Source: Chrysaora quinquecirrha (lineage: Eukaryota > Cnidaria > Scyphozoa > Semaeostomeae > Pelagiidae). From it: DNA of 64,000 bases. Of the stretch, positions 1 through 14,100 are shown one piece after another. The notes beneath the pieces were generated by a model. That model saw only the letters and a list, made by a program, of their open reading frames with translations. It was not told the origin of the DNA and searched no databases. The number at the start of each line of letters is the position of its first letter. The stretch's first letter is position 1. The DNA is taken from NCBI GenBank assembly GCA_014526335.1, contig JACTAT010000037.1, forward strand, positions 14,706,831 through 14,770,830, in the 5' to 3' direction. The translations under genes were made by a program, and so were the position numbers.

Positions 1-3000
1 TATTTCATGTTTCAGTACCAAAACTTTCTCGTGACTTTCTCAGCAAAAATTTTGGAATGCAGTATTTCTAAGAATGCACAGTATACATCGCACAAATACC
101 ACATCTTTCAAAGAATATAATCATTAGACTCGTTTAATAGCAAGATGAACGACTGAACAGAAGAGCGAAAATAACACACAGAACATTAGGAGTGAAAGTA
201 TGAAACAGAGCTTTCTTAAGTTTCAAGAATCCAGTATTGAACTTTCTTACATTTTTGAGACGTTGAGCACTACTTTCTTATAAACCACTTTCTTATAAAA
301 AAACTTGCATTGCATAATTTTCTGTGTTGTGAATTTTTAAATGTTTTTCTTATTATATTGCCCCTTCTTCTAACATTCCCTCTGATGAACCGTTCCTCTA
401 AAAACAAAAATATTTTATAAATATCTCCCTCTTTTTAAACGCCCCCTAAGGGGCATTTATAGTGATATTGATAAACAACAAAGATCAATAAACTATATAT
501 ATATATAAAAAGATAGATTTTTTGGATTGGCTATATGTATATGTTTATAGGTACTTTAAGGGAACAGAAACTTTTGCTGGAAAATACTTTCGCGACTCAG
601 AAAAAAAGGAAAATGTTTGGAATTAACTTTCCCGAATCAAGAAAATGGGAAATTTTGTTGAGGAAAACGTTTGTGCTTCACAGCACAAACAGTACATATT
701 GAAAATACAATCCAGCAAATTCAACTTTTTTAATGGGATTTCCCGACATGATAATCTATGTATCTTAACGCTCCATGTATATTACAAGATCACTTTGCAA
801 AACCTCAAACTGAGTTAAGTTTCTGGCAATTACATTTTCCAGTGATAAAAGACTTGGAATCTCTTGTTAAAAAAACTTTTGCTGGAACAATTTTTTGCCA
901 ATTTTGTAATTTGGAGAGTGCTGCCTAATAAAATTGGCGAATATGGACAAAAAAAACACGAAAAACGTGAAAGTTTCTTCCCTTTTAAAGTAACGAGGTA
1001 AGAGAAAACGAATGATTTTATTGATAAATTCTTTTGGTGAGAAATGTATTTTTCTTTGAAGAATGAAGATAAAAATCTGTTGTTTGAAGATGTGATGTTA
1101 CTAATACGATATAAAATGTATTTTCATTATTTCACATCATTTTCAAAAAAATTGATTCTTGGGCTTCAGATTCAAATTCAGCCCCTTAATTTTTTCATGA
1201 ATAAATTTTCACACATCTATTCCGTAGAATGTTAATTTTACTATTTGTAAAATTATAATTCATACTATAAGTATAATTTTACAATCTATAGGGGATTTGA
1301 CTGTGAAAATGACTGAGGGTCCAAAAGTACCAGAACAAATTTTTTATGATCAATTTTTTTTTCAAGAATGAATGACTAATTCTTTCATCTGTAAAATTAA
1401 CATCACAAGGATTGGGGATTTCTTTCATATGTTATAGTCATATGCAAAATTGTTTAATTTTTTGTAAAAGTAAATTTGGAAGAAGTGTCCATTTTTGTTG
1501 ATTTTAGGTAAAGACTCTTTATTGCATATTTTTATGCAATTTTTTTATTTTGTGTCATTTCTTCTTAAAAATTTGAGTAAGCATGTCTAACTACTGTATG
1601 AATAAACAGCAAAATTAGAAAAAAAGATTTAGCTCCTTGAAAAAGAAAGATAATGATTATAAAGTTTGAAACAGAATTTGACCACAAATATGCCTGAAAA
1701 CTGTCATACAACTCTCAACAATATTTCAGAAACTGATAATTGATAAAGCTATTCAGTAACATGTATACAAAAACTGCAAAATTTTATTTGACAGTCAAGT
1801 ACACAGCGGCATGGCCAGAGTTAGATACTCATGTTATCCTGCTAAGGGACGGGTCAGGTGTCCCACTTCATTGCCAGGGAAGGTTTTATAAAAGGGCCCA
1901 ATCTGATGCTGAAGTGTTGTAAGCTTAATACAACTTAGTTATTTGTTCTTAAAACCACTCTTATTTTTCTTCACTGATGCCGTTTTGCCCCTCCAATGTT
2001 GGATTAAATACAACGGAAATTTGTTACCTATTTTTTTACTGAAAAAATTCAATTCAAAATCCTAAATGTTGCTAAAAAAGAGTCTAAAAATATTTAATAA
2101 ACTATTTCAACCTAAAGCAAAAGAGCACTAAAGCTGCCCACAGGCTCCTCTCTGAGAGGTAGGTACAATTAGGTACGCCTTCTCTTTGCCTTTTCCTAAC
2201 GAGGTTTGTTTTCCTCTTTAAAAAAACATGGCGTCCGAACAACAAACCATCAAAAAAAGCTAAAAACCAAAAAATGTTAAAGAAACTCTGAATATTATGC
2301 CGAATCAAAAACATATTTCTTCATCCACACTGTTTCCTACAGCCCGGTTCAACAATTTAGGCCACAGTCCAACGAGAGCATATTTCACGAACATAAAATT
2401 TGTCAAACCCGAACCTTCTCCCGAAGGAAAGAAAATGGCGACCAAATATCAAGAGAAGATCCACACCTTTTCCATCTGCTTGTTTTGTGATTTGAAGCGC
2501 TACTTTATTTTAGACTGAACCTACAACTCTCAATTCCATTTGCCTTCAGTACGAGCTTGCTATCTACTTGTGCGAGACCTGGCAACTTCAACGACATGTT
2601 TTGCTCATAAAATAATGAAAGAAAGTCGATTTTGACGAGAAGATGAAAAGAAATGGCGTTCCCGACCTTCATGAAGAATCACAGAAATTGTTTTCAATTT
2701 ACTTCGAGGTAGTTAGCCGTTTTTCTAAATCAAAGTTGAAACACTCACCTGAACATCGCCGACATTGATTACAAGTGTACTAATAACATACAGGTTTCAT
2801 ATAGGGTACACATTATAAAGAGTTAGACCGAGAATGAAGCCTTTCATAGTGTTAGTATTGCCAGTGCAGACAAAATTCCACTGTAGTCAACATACCCAAG
2901 GCTGTCTTATAAGCTTCACTATGGAAAATCGACAAACTTCAATAAATCTCACAAAGTTCTGAAAAAAGAAAAATGTATTTTTATACCTTCCATAACTGAT

Positions 3001-4880
3001 TTCAGTACGTCTTATGAAGCTATTTGCAATATTTTTCTCCCTTCTTCTCGAAAGAAACTTTGAGAGCGACACTGCCTTTGCCTTGGAAAAGCAAGCAAGA
3101 GGGCTTTGACCACATGAAGCGCTTCTCTAAAGACACAAACAGAAATAATCATCTCTGCGTTCCAGTCTCTTTGAAACAATAGAACGCGGTTTCAAAAATC
3201 CGCGCCATTTTCAAATGCACAAAAACACGAAAGAAAGTAGCCCGATGATTTCGATTTTGGTGGTAGATCACAATTAAATGAAGCGACCAAAAATATCCAA
3301 TGATTTAAATTGTTAAAGAATATGTAAATTAGTTTATCGGCGGGGTGTGTTCCCTTGGGCAACGCAATGCTGTGACGAGCTCCTTGCGCAACGAGCAACA
3401 CTCTGCAGTAATTATCCAAGAAGAGAATTCGTCACATGCAGGTTAAGAAGGCCAAGTAACTAATAGAAATCACCAAGAAAAAATTAAGGACCTTTAAGGT
3501 ATAGAATTTTATAAAAAATACTGTACGTGTATTCAATACGTACATTAAAACTATAGCTAAATTAATTGCTAATTAAGGCCTACTTAACAAACCCCTCAGA
3601 GGCCTAAGAAGGCAGAAGCACCGCCCCCACGCCTTTTAGGGGGTAGAGGGTACAGAGATTGTGACAGTACATTGAGTATGTAACAGTTTTTCAGTGACAG
3701 TGCGTAATAAGGGGGGGGGGAGGAGGTAGAAATCGGTCAAAATTTGCGTCAAGTCATTTTTCAACGGCCCCTAATGTTTTTTTTTCAAAATAGACAGGGT
3801 TCTTGATTGTTTAATCTCTTCTTGTGGTATAAGCTGCCACAGTTGTTTTCCAAGATAGGCAATGTCTCAACTTCAAAGGACGTTGATGTGGTTTGTACCT
3901 TCGGTATTTGAGCGTCAGTGCCTTATACCGTAGCTTATATTTTGCTCCATGAAAATATCCTTCGTGAAAGAAACCAAAATCATTATCTTTATCATTATCT
4001 ATTATTATTATCTTTATCATTATCTATTATCTTTACATGCTGCAGCACGTACCGCCCAGGGCATCTTTTAACATTGTGACTACTGGGCAATTGATCCAGA
4101 GGGCCCTCGTCCTGGCTTAGGAATGAAGGAGGATATTCTGGTTTTACGGTTTCACTGTTTTGCCAATATTTTTGCTCGGATTTTCGTGTTTCTTCCGAAA
4201 AATTACGCGGTTTTTCGCTTTTCAAAATCTCGTCGTTGAACGATTTTACAGAATTTCTCGATAATTTTTCCGGTTTTTGATTAAAATTTTGCATTTTTGG
4301 TACTGAATGCCGACTCAGTGAACCTGCAGGTTAGCCCGAAAGGAAAAAATATTTATTGGAGGAAAACATCTCAAAAATGAAAATGTGAAGTGAACAATAA
4401 AATTTGACGAACCTATAGTTTTCATAGATTCTCTGGGCAATTTTAGAGAAAATGGGAACTCGGATAGTGCCATACGGATTTGTTGAAAATATCGCACGGT
4501 TTTACGGTTTTTGAGAAAATTTTGAACGGATTTACGGTTCCCACTCCTGAAGCAAAATTTCGGTTTTTAGTCCACTAGAATTGGGCCCTTTTCTTCGACA
4601 ATTGTTATCATTTTTGTAAGGTTAAAAATTTGTTCTATAAATTTCATTTTTCTTGAATTTGAAAGTCTGGTACCCAGGGTTAAATAATATCAAACACCAA
4701 GTGAATTGTTCAAGTTAAAAGCTCCACAAACAAACTCCACTTCATAATCATGTCAAGTTAACTTTATTGCCGGAAAAAAACGTCTCCTCCAATCAAAATG
4801 GTGTTTGCAGTTCTACAAGTTACCAAATTACTAGAGCAAGCATGAACCACCATTCATTTCCTTGATATTGACCCTTGATG
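1..4880. other. Gene-poor AT-rich stretch
   Basis: I see no gene here that I can support. The open frames are short and lack a coding look, apart from a 30-40 residue fragment near 1815-1922 (plus) that could be an old exon or transposon remnant and that I cannot identify. A TA dinucleotide run lies near 494-507, a poly-G run near 3710-3722, and a run of TTATCATTATCTATTA-like units near 3983-4037. Confidence 0.5.
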
Positions 4881-4939
4881 CTTATACAGACGTAACTTTG
4901 TTATCAGGGAATTTGGCCCTCGTTGGCCCACTAATGAAA

Positions 4940-7900
4940 TAATGCCCTTTTTGGCGATTTTTCGCGGGTAGATTTTGATATCAAATTCACCTCAATGTGA
5001 TAGAAAAAGACTTTTTTCGTCTATAGTGGCATTTTAGGTGTTATTTGGTATACTTTGATACCTCATTTCGAGGTAAAAACGGAGTATGCAAAGCACCCGA
5101 TTTTGGCCGAATTTTGGTCATTTGGCAAGGCTATAGACTTGCAAATTGCGATATTTTCAGGGTAGATTTTGCTCTCAAATTTGTGTTATTATGATAGAAA
5201 AAGACTTTATCTACCCCCTTAAAGCTTTGCAGGGGGTATTTAATATGCTTTCATGCGTCATTTTGAGCAAAAATAAGGAGTTTTTAAATCACCCGATTTT
5301 TGCCGATTTTTGGTCATTTGGCAAGGCAACTTGCCCTTTTTGGCGATTTTTCGCAGGTAGATTTTGCTACCAAATTCACCCCAATGTGATAGAAAAATAC
5401 TTTATCTACTCCTTAATAGCTTTCCAGGGGGTATTAAATATGCTTTCATGCGTCATTCTGAGCAAAAATAAGGAGTTTTTAAATCACCCGATTTTTGCCG
5501 ATTTTTGGTCATTTGGCAAGGCTATAAACTTGCCCTTTTTGGCGATTTTTCGCAGGTAGATTTTGCTACCAAATTCACCCCAATGTGATAGAAAAATACT
5601 TTATCTACTCCTTAATAGCTTTCCAGGGGGTATTAAATATGCTTTCATGCGTCATTCTGAGCAAAAATAAGGAGTTTTTAAATCACCCGATTTTTGCCGA
5701 TTTTTGGTCATTTGGCAAGGCTATAAACTTGCCCTTTTTGGCGATTTTTCGCAGGTAGATTTTGCTATCAAATTCACCCCAATGTGATAGAAAAATACTT
5801 CATCTACTCCCTAATAGCTTTGCAGGGGATATTAAATATGCTTTCATGCCTCATTCTGAGCAAAAATAAGGAGTTTTTAAATAACCCTATTTTTGCCGAT
5901 TTTTTGTCATTTGGCAAGGCTATAAACTTGTCCTTGTTGGCGATTTTTCACAGGTAGATTTTGTTCTCAAATCTGCCACAATGTGATAGAAAAATTCTTT
6001 ATCTACCCCTAAAAGCTTTGCAGGGGGTATTTAATATGCTTTCATGCCTCAATTTGTGCAAAAATAAGAAGTTTTTAAATCACCCGATTTTTGCCGATTT
6101 TTGGTCATTTGGCAAGGCTATAAACTTGCCCTTTTTGGCGATTTTTCGCAGGTAGATTTTGCTATCAAATTCACCCCAATGTGACAGCAAAAGACTTTAT
6201 CTACTCCCTAATAGCTTTGCAGGGGAGTATTAAATATGCTTTCATGACTCATTCTGAGCAAAAATACGGAGTCTTTAAATCACCAGATTTTTGCCGATTT
6301 TTGGTCATTTGGCAAGGCTATAAACTTGCCCTTTTTGGCGATTTTTCGCGGGTAGATTTTGTTCTCAAATTCACCCCAATGTAATAGAAAAAGACTTTAT
6401 CTACTCCCTATTAGCTTTGCAGGGGGTATTAAACATGCTTTCATGCCTCATTCTGAGCAAAAATAAGGAGTTTTTAAATCACCCCATTTTTGCCGATTTT
6501 CGGTCATTTGGCAAGGCTATAAACTTGCCCTTTTTGGCGATTTTTCGCGGGTAGATTTTGCTATCAAATTCACCTCAATGTGATAGAAAAAGACTTTATC
6601 TACTCCCTATTAGCTTTGCAGGGGGTATTAAACATGCTTTCATGCCTCATTCTGAGCAAAAATAAGGAGTTTTTAAATCACCCCATTTTTGCCGATTTTC
6701 GGTCATTTGGCAAGGCTATAAACTTGCCCTTTTTGGCGATTTTTCGCGGGTAGATTTTGCTATCAAATTCACCCCAATGTAATAGAAAAAGACTTTATCT
6801 ACTCCCTATTAGCTTTGCAGGGGGTATTAAATATACTTTCATGACTCATTCTGAGCAAAAATAAGAAGTTTTTAAATCACCCCATTTTTGCCGATTTTTG
6901 GTCATTTGGCAAGACTATAAACTTGCCCTTTTTGGCGATTTATCGCGGGCAGATTTTGCTATCAAATTCACCTCAATGTGATAGAAAAAGACTTTTTTCG
7001 TCTATAGTGGCATTTCAGGTGTTATTTGGTATACTTTGATACCTCATTTCGAGGAAAAAACGGAGTATGCAAAGCACCCGATTTTGGCCGAATTTTGGTC
7101 ATTTGGCAAGGCTATAGACTTGCAAATTGCGATATTTTCAGGGTAGATTTTACTCTCAAATTTGCGTTACTGTGATAGAAAAAGACTTTATCTACCCCCT
7201 TAAAGCTTTGCAGGGGATATTTAATATGCTTTCATGCGTCATTTTGAGCAAAAATAAGGAGTTTTTAAATCACCCGATTTTTGCCCATTTTTGGTCATTT
7301 GGCAAGGCTATACACTTGCCCTTTTAGCGATTTTTCGCAGGTAGATTTTGCTATCAAATTCACACCCTATGTGATAGAGAAAGACTTTTTCTACTTCCTA
7401 ATAGCTTTGCAGGGGGTATTAAATATGCTTTCATGCCTCATTCTGAGGAAAAATAAGGAGTTTCTAAATCACCCCATCTTTGCCGATTTTTAGTCATTTG
7501 GCAAGGCTACAAACTTGCCCTTTTTGGCGATTTTTCGCAGGTAGATTTTGCAATCAAATTCACCTCAATGTGATAGAAAAAGACTATATCTACCCCCTAA
7601 AAGCTTTGCAGGGGTATTAAATATGCTTTCATGCCTCATTTTTAGCAACAATAAGCAGTTTTCAAAACACTAGATTTTTGCCGATTTTTGGTCACTTGGC
7701 AAGGCTATAAACTTGCCCTTTTTGGCGATTTTTCGCAGGTAGATTTTGCAATCAAATTCACCTCAATGTGATAGAAAAAGACTATATCTACCCCCTAAAA
7801 GCTTTGCAGGGGTATTAAATATGCTTTCATGCCTCATTTTAGCAACAATAAGCAGTTTTCAAAACACTAGATTTTTGCCGATTTTTGGTCACTTGGCAAG

Positions 7901-8705
7901 GCTATAAACTTGCCCTTTTTGGCGATTTTTCGCAGGTAGATTTTGCAATCAAATTCACCTCAATGTGATAGAAAAAGACTATATCTACCCCCTAAAAGCT
8001 TTGCAGGGGTATTAAATATGCTTTCATGCCTCATTTTTAGCAACAATAAGCAGTTTTCAAAACACTAGATTTTTGCCGATTTTTGGTCACTTGGCAAGGC
8101 TATAAACTTGCCCTTTTTGGCGATTTTTCGCGGGTAGATTTTGCTATCAAATTCACCTCAATGTGATAGAAAAAGACTTTATCTACCCCCTAAAAGCTTT
8201 GCAGGGGTATTAATTGTACTTTCATGCCTAATTTTGAGCAAAAATAAGGAGTTTTTAAATCACCAGATTTTTGCCCATTTTTGATCATATCGCAAGGCTA
8301 TAAACTTGCCCTTTTTGGCAATTTTTCGCGGGTAGATTTTGCTATCAAATTCACCTCAATGTGATAGAAAAAGTCTTTTTTCCTCTATAGAGGCTTTTTA
8401 GGTGTTATTTGGTATACGTTGATACCTCATTTCTAGGAAGAAAACGGAGTATGCAAAGCACCCGATTTTGGCCGATTTTTGGTCATTTGGCAAGGCTATA
8501 GACTTGTATATTGCGATATTATTTTCAGGGTAGATATTGCTCGCAAATTTGCGTTATTATGATAGAAAAAGATTTTATCTACCCCGTAGAAGCTTGGCAG
8601 GGTCATTTAATATTCTTTCATGCCTCATGTTGAGCCAAAAAAGGAGTTTTCAAAAGCACCCGATTTTTGCCGATGTTTTGTCATTTGGCAAGGCTATAGA
8701 CAATT
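4940..8705. repeat. Tandem array, ~198-bp unit, higher-order structure
   Basis: The phrase TTTGGCGATTTTTCGC recurs about every 197-200 bases (for example near 5340, 5539, 5738, 6136, 6336, 6536, 6733), giving roughly nineteen units. Most units share TGCTTTCATGCCTCATTCTG and CACCCGATTTTTGCCGATTT. A distinct variant pair, marked by TTTTTTCGTCTATAGTGGCA and then GACTTGCAAATTGCGATATT, appears near 5009, 6990 and 8366, so blocks of about ten and seven units are delimited by the same variant. Three units from about 7560 to 8110 are nearly identical, which points to recent local amplification. Because the unit is close to a multiple of three, open frames of up to 137 codons arise that merely read the repeat; I do not treat them as genes. 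Confidence 0.95.
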
Positions 8706-9440
8706 CCGGGGGGGTACCTCAATTGTTCGTTATACTAGACTTGCCGCCCAAATGGTCAATTTTTTCAGCGCCAATTTCCCTACATATGGGTTGATTTTTC
8801 GTAAGGAATCTCTACACATGGGTAGTAAAATACATAAAAAATTTTAGACATGCATTGCTTTGAAAAGCCTGATAAAAAGTGCGTTTCAGTTTTCAGCGCA
8901 AATACTTTTTCGCCGCATTTATAACATTTGAGACATTGGTACAAATGGGTGAAAAATTTTGTTGTTTTTTCTTTACATGGGTACCACGAGAAGCAGAATT
9001 TATCTTTAGACATGGGTGGGTTTGGAACAACTGGGTATATTCATTTGTACAATGAAGTATCCCCCAGAGTATACAATGCTTTTCGGCGATTTTTCGTGGG
9101 TAAGAACTTCTCGTAAATTAGACCCAATATATCAATATGATGGAAAAAGATTTTATCTACACCCTAGAGGGTTTTTAGAGGGTATTTGGTATGCTTTGTT
9201 TACTATTCTTGAAGGAAATAGCAGTTTTTAAAACCCCAGATGTAGGCCCATTTTTGTCAAGCCTTTTTTGTGATTTTCCGAGGTTTTAAGTATTTCTCCC
9301 AAATTAGACCGAATATGATAGAAAAGGACTTTTTCTACACCCAAAAGGCTTCTTGGATGGTATTTTGTAAGCTTTGACACCAGTTTGTGAAGAAGAAGAA
9401 TTATTTTCGAAAACCCTGATTTTGGCAACATTTCTCCCAA
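8706..9440. repeat. Degenerate flank of the 198-bp array
   Basis: Diverged copies of the array unit persist here: the phrase GGCGATTTTTCGTGGGTA near 9084, AAAGATTTTATCTAC near 9147 and AAGGACTTTTTCTAC near 9325 keep the same order and similar spacing. Between them are runs with ACATGGG motifs (near 8817, 8976, 9011). There is no gene that I can support. Confidence 0.7.
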
Positions 9441-9447
9441 ATTGGAC

Positions 9448-10206
9448 CCAATAGACTCACTACACGAGTCTCTAGTTTACGCTCCCTTATTTTGATTTGT
9501 CACTCCAACAGAGACTCATGTCCTTACAGCTCTGGAACTGGCAAAAAGAGTTGCCTCGTTTTCATTTTACCGGTATGTGGAAAAGTCGGAATGCTACCGA
9601 CCAGGGACTCTTAAGGCTCTCTTGCCTTTATTCGAGAATTAATTCCAATTTTATTTCAAATTCTGTTGTAAAATTTCATAGCGAATCTAATGATGTTTTC
9701 GGCTTGTTTCTATCTGTTTTATAAGACTCACAACTTGTCTTTAAGTCTGCCGACACTTCGGCTCAGGACTCTGATGGGCCTAAATTCGGTGAAACTAAAG
9801 TGGGTCGAAAAATAATGTTACAAAACTCGATTTCTTTTACCTTGAAGCCAGAATAAAAGCTTTTCTGACTCCCAAATATTTTACTGTTACCAGCTTGGCC
9901 AAAAGTCACTGAAATCGGGTCGGTTGGGTCTTGATTTCGGCCGCAGCAACTTAACATTTTCCAGACCGGTCCGAGCAATCCAGACTACGGCCTCACTCTG
10001 GAGTTTCAGGATTTAAAGGCATTTGATTGGTTCAAAAACAATACCTATTGTTTTTGAGGCAAATGCTGCAATCTGATTGGGACGCCAATTTTTGGCGCGG
10101 CTTGCCAGTTTCAGAGCTGTAAGGACATAAGTCCCACACTGAGCGATTTTGAAAACAACAACAACAACATCGAGCGAAGTAGTGGGACTTATGGAGTGAG
10201 TCTAGA
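9448..10206. mobile_element. Inverted-repeat transposon remnant (TAGACTCA ends)
   Basis: The left end reads TAGACTCACTACACGAGTC and the right end is its rough reverse complement, ending GGAGTGAGTCTA. A second, inner pair (CCTTACAGCTCTGGAACTGG and its complement near 10100-10125) is also mirrored. There is no transposase frame, so it is a non-autonomous element. A diverged relative lies near 39930-40255, and the copy at 11279-11642 has similar termini. Confidence 0.65.
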
Positions 10207-11185
10207 TAAGCATGAGCATGAAGGAAAGATAGCCAGTTTGTTGGCCAATGTAATCGTCTTGTACTTTTATATGCGAAACAGACCTTGATAACTTGACAGG
10301 GACTGACAAACAAGAACCCTTGAAATCTGATTCAATGTTTCAGACATTGCCTATCTGACCGTACGGCCAGTAGGAACACCAGATCAAACCAACACCAGAA
10401 CATAACGCATAAAAGACAGAACTTCTTGCACTAAGGGGGGGGGGGGGCAGACAAGGGAAAAATTTAGTAATTAAAAATCTGGTCGTTCTTGTTTAGATGG
10501 CCTGGTAGTATCGAAACCTCAATTTTCACCAAGGTCAATTTTCTAAATAGTAATAATCATCATTGTTATTCGCCAGAAGGACAACGATCCAGATTTGAAG
10601 AGCAACGATAAAGCTTTTTGGATGTGTACCATTCGTTTGCCTTTCTTTTACTTTCAGCAAACAGAGGCAAAACATTGGCAAAATGAAGAACAGCTACTTG
10701 CAGGCTATATGTAGGCTGAAGGCCCTAAAGTTTACCTGATTGTGTTCTGACATCATTTCTTTGACTCATCTTACAGAATTTTAAGAAATTATGGTCTCCA
10801 AATATACTGGCTACGACACCAAATCAATAAAGTCAAGACATTATTGTTGAAGGGCGCTCATGTCACTTTACCGGGGCTCGTTTGCAAAATTTCCTATCCT
10901 GAACCCTATGCCCCGGGATTTTCAGGAATATTAATGACATTTCAAAATATTAAAGTAAAAGTAAAATTCTAGTCTTCAAAATTGTTAATAAACAAAAAGA
11001 TCTGGCTTGTCCTTTCTTTTGTTGCAAAAGTTCATAAAAAGTTGCTTTTTAGTGGCATATCCTCACCCTAAACTTCTGATAGTCTGAGATGACCTTCTAT
11101 GAAGCTGTGTAACTGTCTCTTGAGCCTCATGTACAACACTACTCATCTTATGCAATGTAGAATACATCTTCCCTTTATGCCATGC

Positions 11186-14100
11186 CTACCACTCTCCGGT
11201 GTCTTCGTTTTGATTTGAAGCATCACCCATTTCTACCTATGAGTACAAACATATTTATATGAAACATTACCAATTTTCTAGATTTATTACACGAGTCCCA
11301 GTTACCGAAGCTACCATCTGTAGTTGTTGTTAGAAAGCTGCTCAAATTGGCGGAGCCAATCATATTTCGGCACTTTATTTGCTGTATTTTTACTGGCGTA
11401 TTACGTTCCTCTCACTCTTTTTGCGTGAGATCGAAAGATAGAGCAACATGTAACCAATCAGTGAGCAGGAAAGTGAAATGACGAATGCGACTTTGGATCA
11501 AAACATTCGCATTTGGAATACAAGTTTAATCAAAAACTGACCGCATCTGAATATTGTCAGGATACGAGTCTCTTTGTAGCAAATTGCTGTTTTTGTTGGT
11601 CTAGATTCAATGAGCGGAACTAAGACTCGTGTAATAAGTCTATCCATCTTCTACCAACTTGGTAGATTTTTTAATGAAAGTTGACATTTTATGTTATGCA
11701 ATCTTATGCATATTACATAATTCACAGTACACACATATTTACCCACAACTGGAAAAATATTACGTCTATTCAGTTATTTCAGTCAATCTTTGACTTTTAT
11801 TCTCTGATAATAAGTCTGGAAAACCGACGAAAAATCTACATTACAGAAAGTACAGTACACTCCCAATAACTCAAACCTCAAAGAACCGACGAAAATGGTT
11901 TGTGTTCACGAACAAGTAGCCGGGGCTATCGTTAATTTAATTTTTAAGGAAAATTAAACATCTGTTCAAGTTTGTTATCAGTATATGTAAGAGTATGAAA
12001 ATATGGTCATATATATGTTCCCATTTTTAGACCCTCATCCATTTATGTATCGACTATGCATACAAACAATAATAGAAGATTACGACCAACAGGCGTTTCA
12101 TAACGTTTGAATTACCCCAATGTAAAATTGTTCAAAATGGTAATGAAGCAGTTGTCATCCGATAAAAGAAACTCTGGACACTTTGCTATATTTCATTGTC
12201 TTCGAAGTAGTTCTGAAGCTAAATGCAGTGCAAAGGTAACTGGCATAAGGTGCAATCTTGGAGATGGAGAAGGGCTTACAGAAACCCATTCAGCCTACAG
12301 TGTTATCAGCAGTCTTAACACAACAATTCGATCAGATGAAGGCCGGGATGAAAGCAAAATATTGATTAAACTCAGATAGTTTGTTATTTCTGTTCATTTC
12401 GAGAAGTTTCTACGCTATTAGAAGAAAATCTTAAAAGGGGGATAAAAATATGGTTCTAGATAACAAATGTTCGCATTATGGAAGATTACAGTAAAGAGTG
12501 CTCTTTATAAGGAATCTATTAGGGAATGTTGGGGGAGAATGCAAAAACAGTGCAGGGAAATGAAAGTTCGAGAAATCGGTATCTTTGCATTGTTGAGATA
12601 ATAACCGCAATCTTGAACATAAATACTACCAAAAGCTTGAAAGAGTGAGCTACCTCATCATCCATTGACACAATATCAGGACTTGGCGTATCAAATTCAT
12701 CAGTATCATCTTCTAATTCCTCTTCCACGCTGTCATCTTCCTCAACATCATCTTCCTCTGCTTCGGTTTCCTATACAACATATTAGGATAGGATGTATTA
12801 AAATACTTCTTGAATGATATCAATCAATTGAAACTTAAAGATCTTCAGTTACGCTTTTGGCGAAGACTTTACAATGACATGCGATGCTTAACTGCATTTT
12901 AGCACCTTCAGCTAGTCTTACCATTGGTGAAATATCCTGAATGGTGACAATTTAGCTTCATGTGTTGTTTCAAAAGGATGTGCAAGAAGAGCAAATAAAC
13001 AAACAAGCTACAAACGATGCAGTGTTGACTTTGTATCGATTAAACAAAGATTATACGAACTTCAAAAACATTCAAACGGACCATCAACAAGACTAAAATG
13101 TCACACAGTGGAACAGTTATTTCATTAGTAGCCAAGACAACATATTGATCATCACACAACAAACACTCTATACAAGACTCTTCATTTTGCCAGCCAAGAC
13201 AACATGTCACTTGAAAACCATTTGCATCATTCTTCCTTGGTCACAGCTGAACCCATTTCGACACTCTTCGCTCTTGTAAGCCAGCCTAGACAATATACTG
13301 AATGTCACTTAAAAAGCATCTGCATCACTCTAATTTTAATGTTAGCAGAAACAACATACTGAGCATTCCTTGACAGACCTTTTGCATTATTTTTCATGTT
13401 TATTAGCACAGACAACATGCTAGACATTCTTGAAAAAGATTACACGGAGGTAGTTGCATCCACTTACCACATTCTGTTCTTTCGTCTTCCCAATCGGAAC
13501 TATGTCTTGGCCTTTGTTTTTCTCTTTCTGCAGCTAAAAAAAGAGTTTTCAAAGAAATTCTCAAGATTGATTGATCAATGACAAAAGCAGAACAACATGA
13601 CTTTCTTAAATATAGGGGCCCTATGGGCATGTTTGAAGGACGACTCTCGTTGAATACCGCTATTTTGGTCAAATGATGAAAGATGTTTATCGGTATGCAC
13701 AACGGTGACGATAATGATTATGATGAAAATGGTGGTGGTTATGATGATGATGTTGATGACCACGATGATCATGATGCTGGTTGGTAGGGGTGATTGTGGT
13801 GGTATGGTGGGTGTGGTGGTGGTGGTAGAGGTGGTTGTGGTGCTGAAGATTGTGAACAACTAACTGCAAATTGCGCATCAATGGCAGAGACAATGGCACT
13901 AACAGGCATTCTTAAGTCAATTTCTATTGTTACACATTTTCCTTTGTTCAAGCATTGGTTAGTTAGTGAGTGAGTTAGTTAGTTAGTGACACGCCACCCT
14001 ACACCAATATGTTCAAATTCTTTGAACATAAAAACAGCATGGGACAGAGAAGTCATGGCTATTTATTTTAGCTTCTAGAGCTGATGAAACACCACAATCT

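Noticed and set aside
5146..5559. 137-codon open frame in the tandem array
   Set aside because: It reads two consecutive copies of the 198-bp unit; the same peptide recurs in the neighbouring frames at 5961, 7127 and 7281.
12107..12379. 90-codon plus-strand frame in an APC15 intron
   Set aside because: Moderately protein-like but with no splice sites, family match or start context; left out for lack of support.
13575..13951. Thr- and His-rich minus-strand frames
   Set aside because: Low-complexity TGATGATGG sequence of the one-arm copy of the same element.
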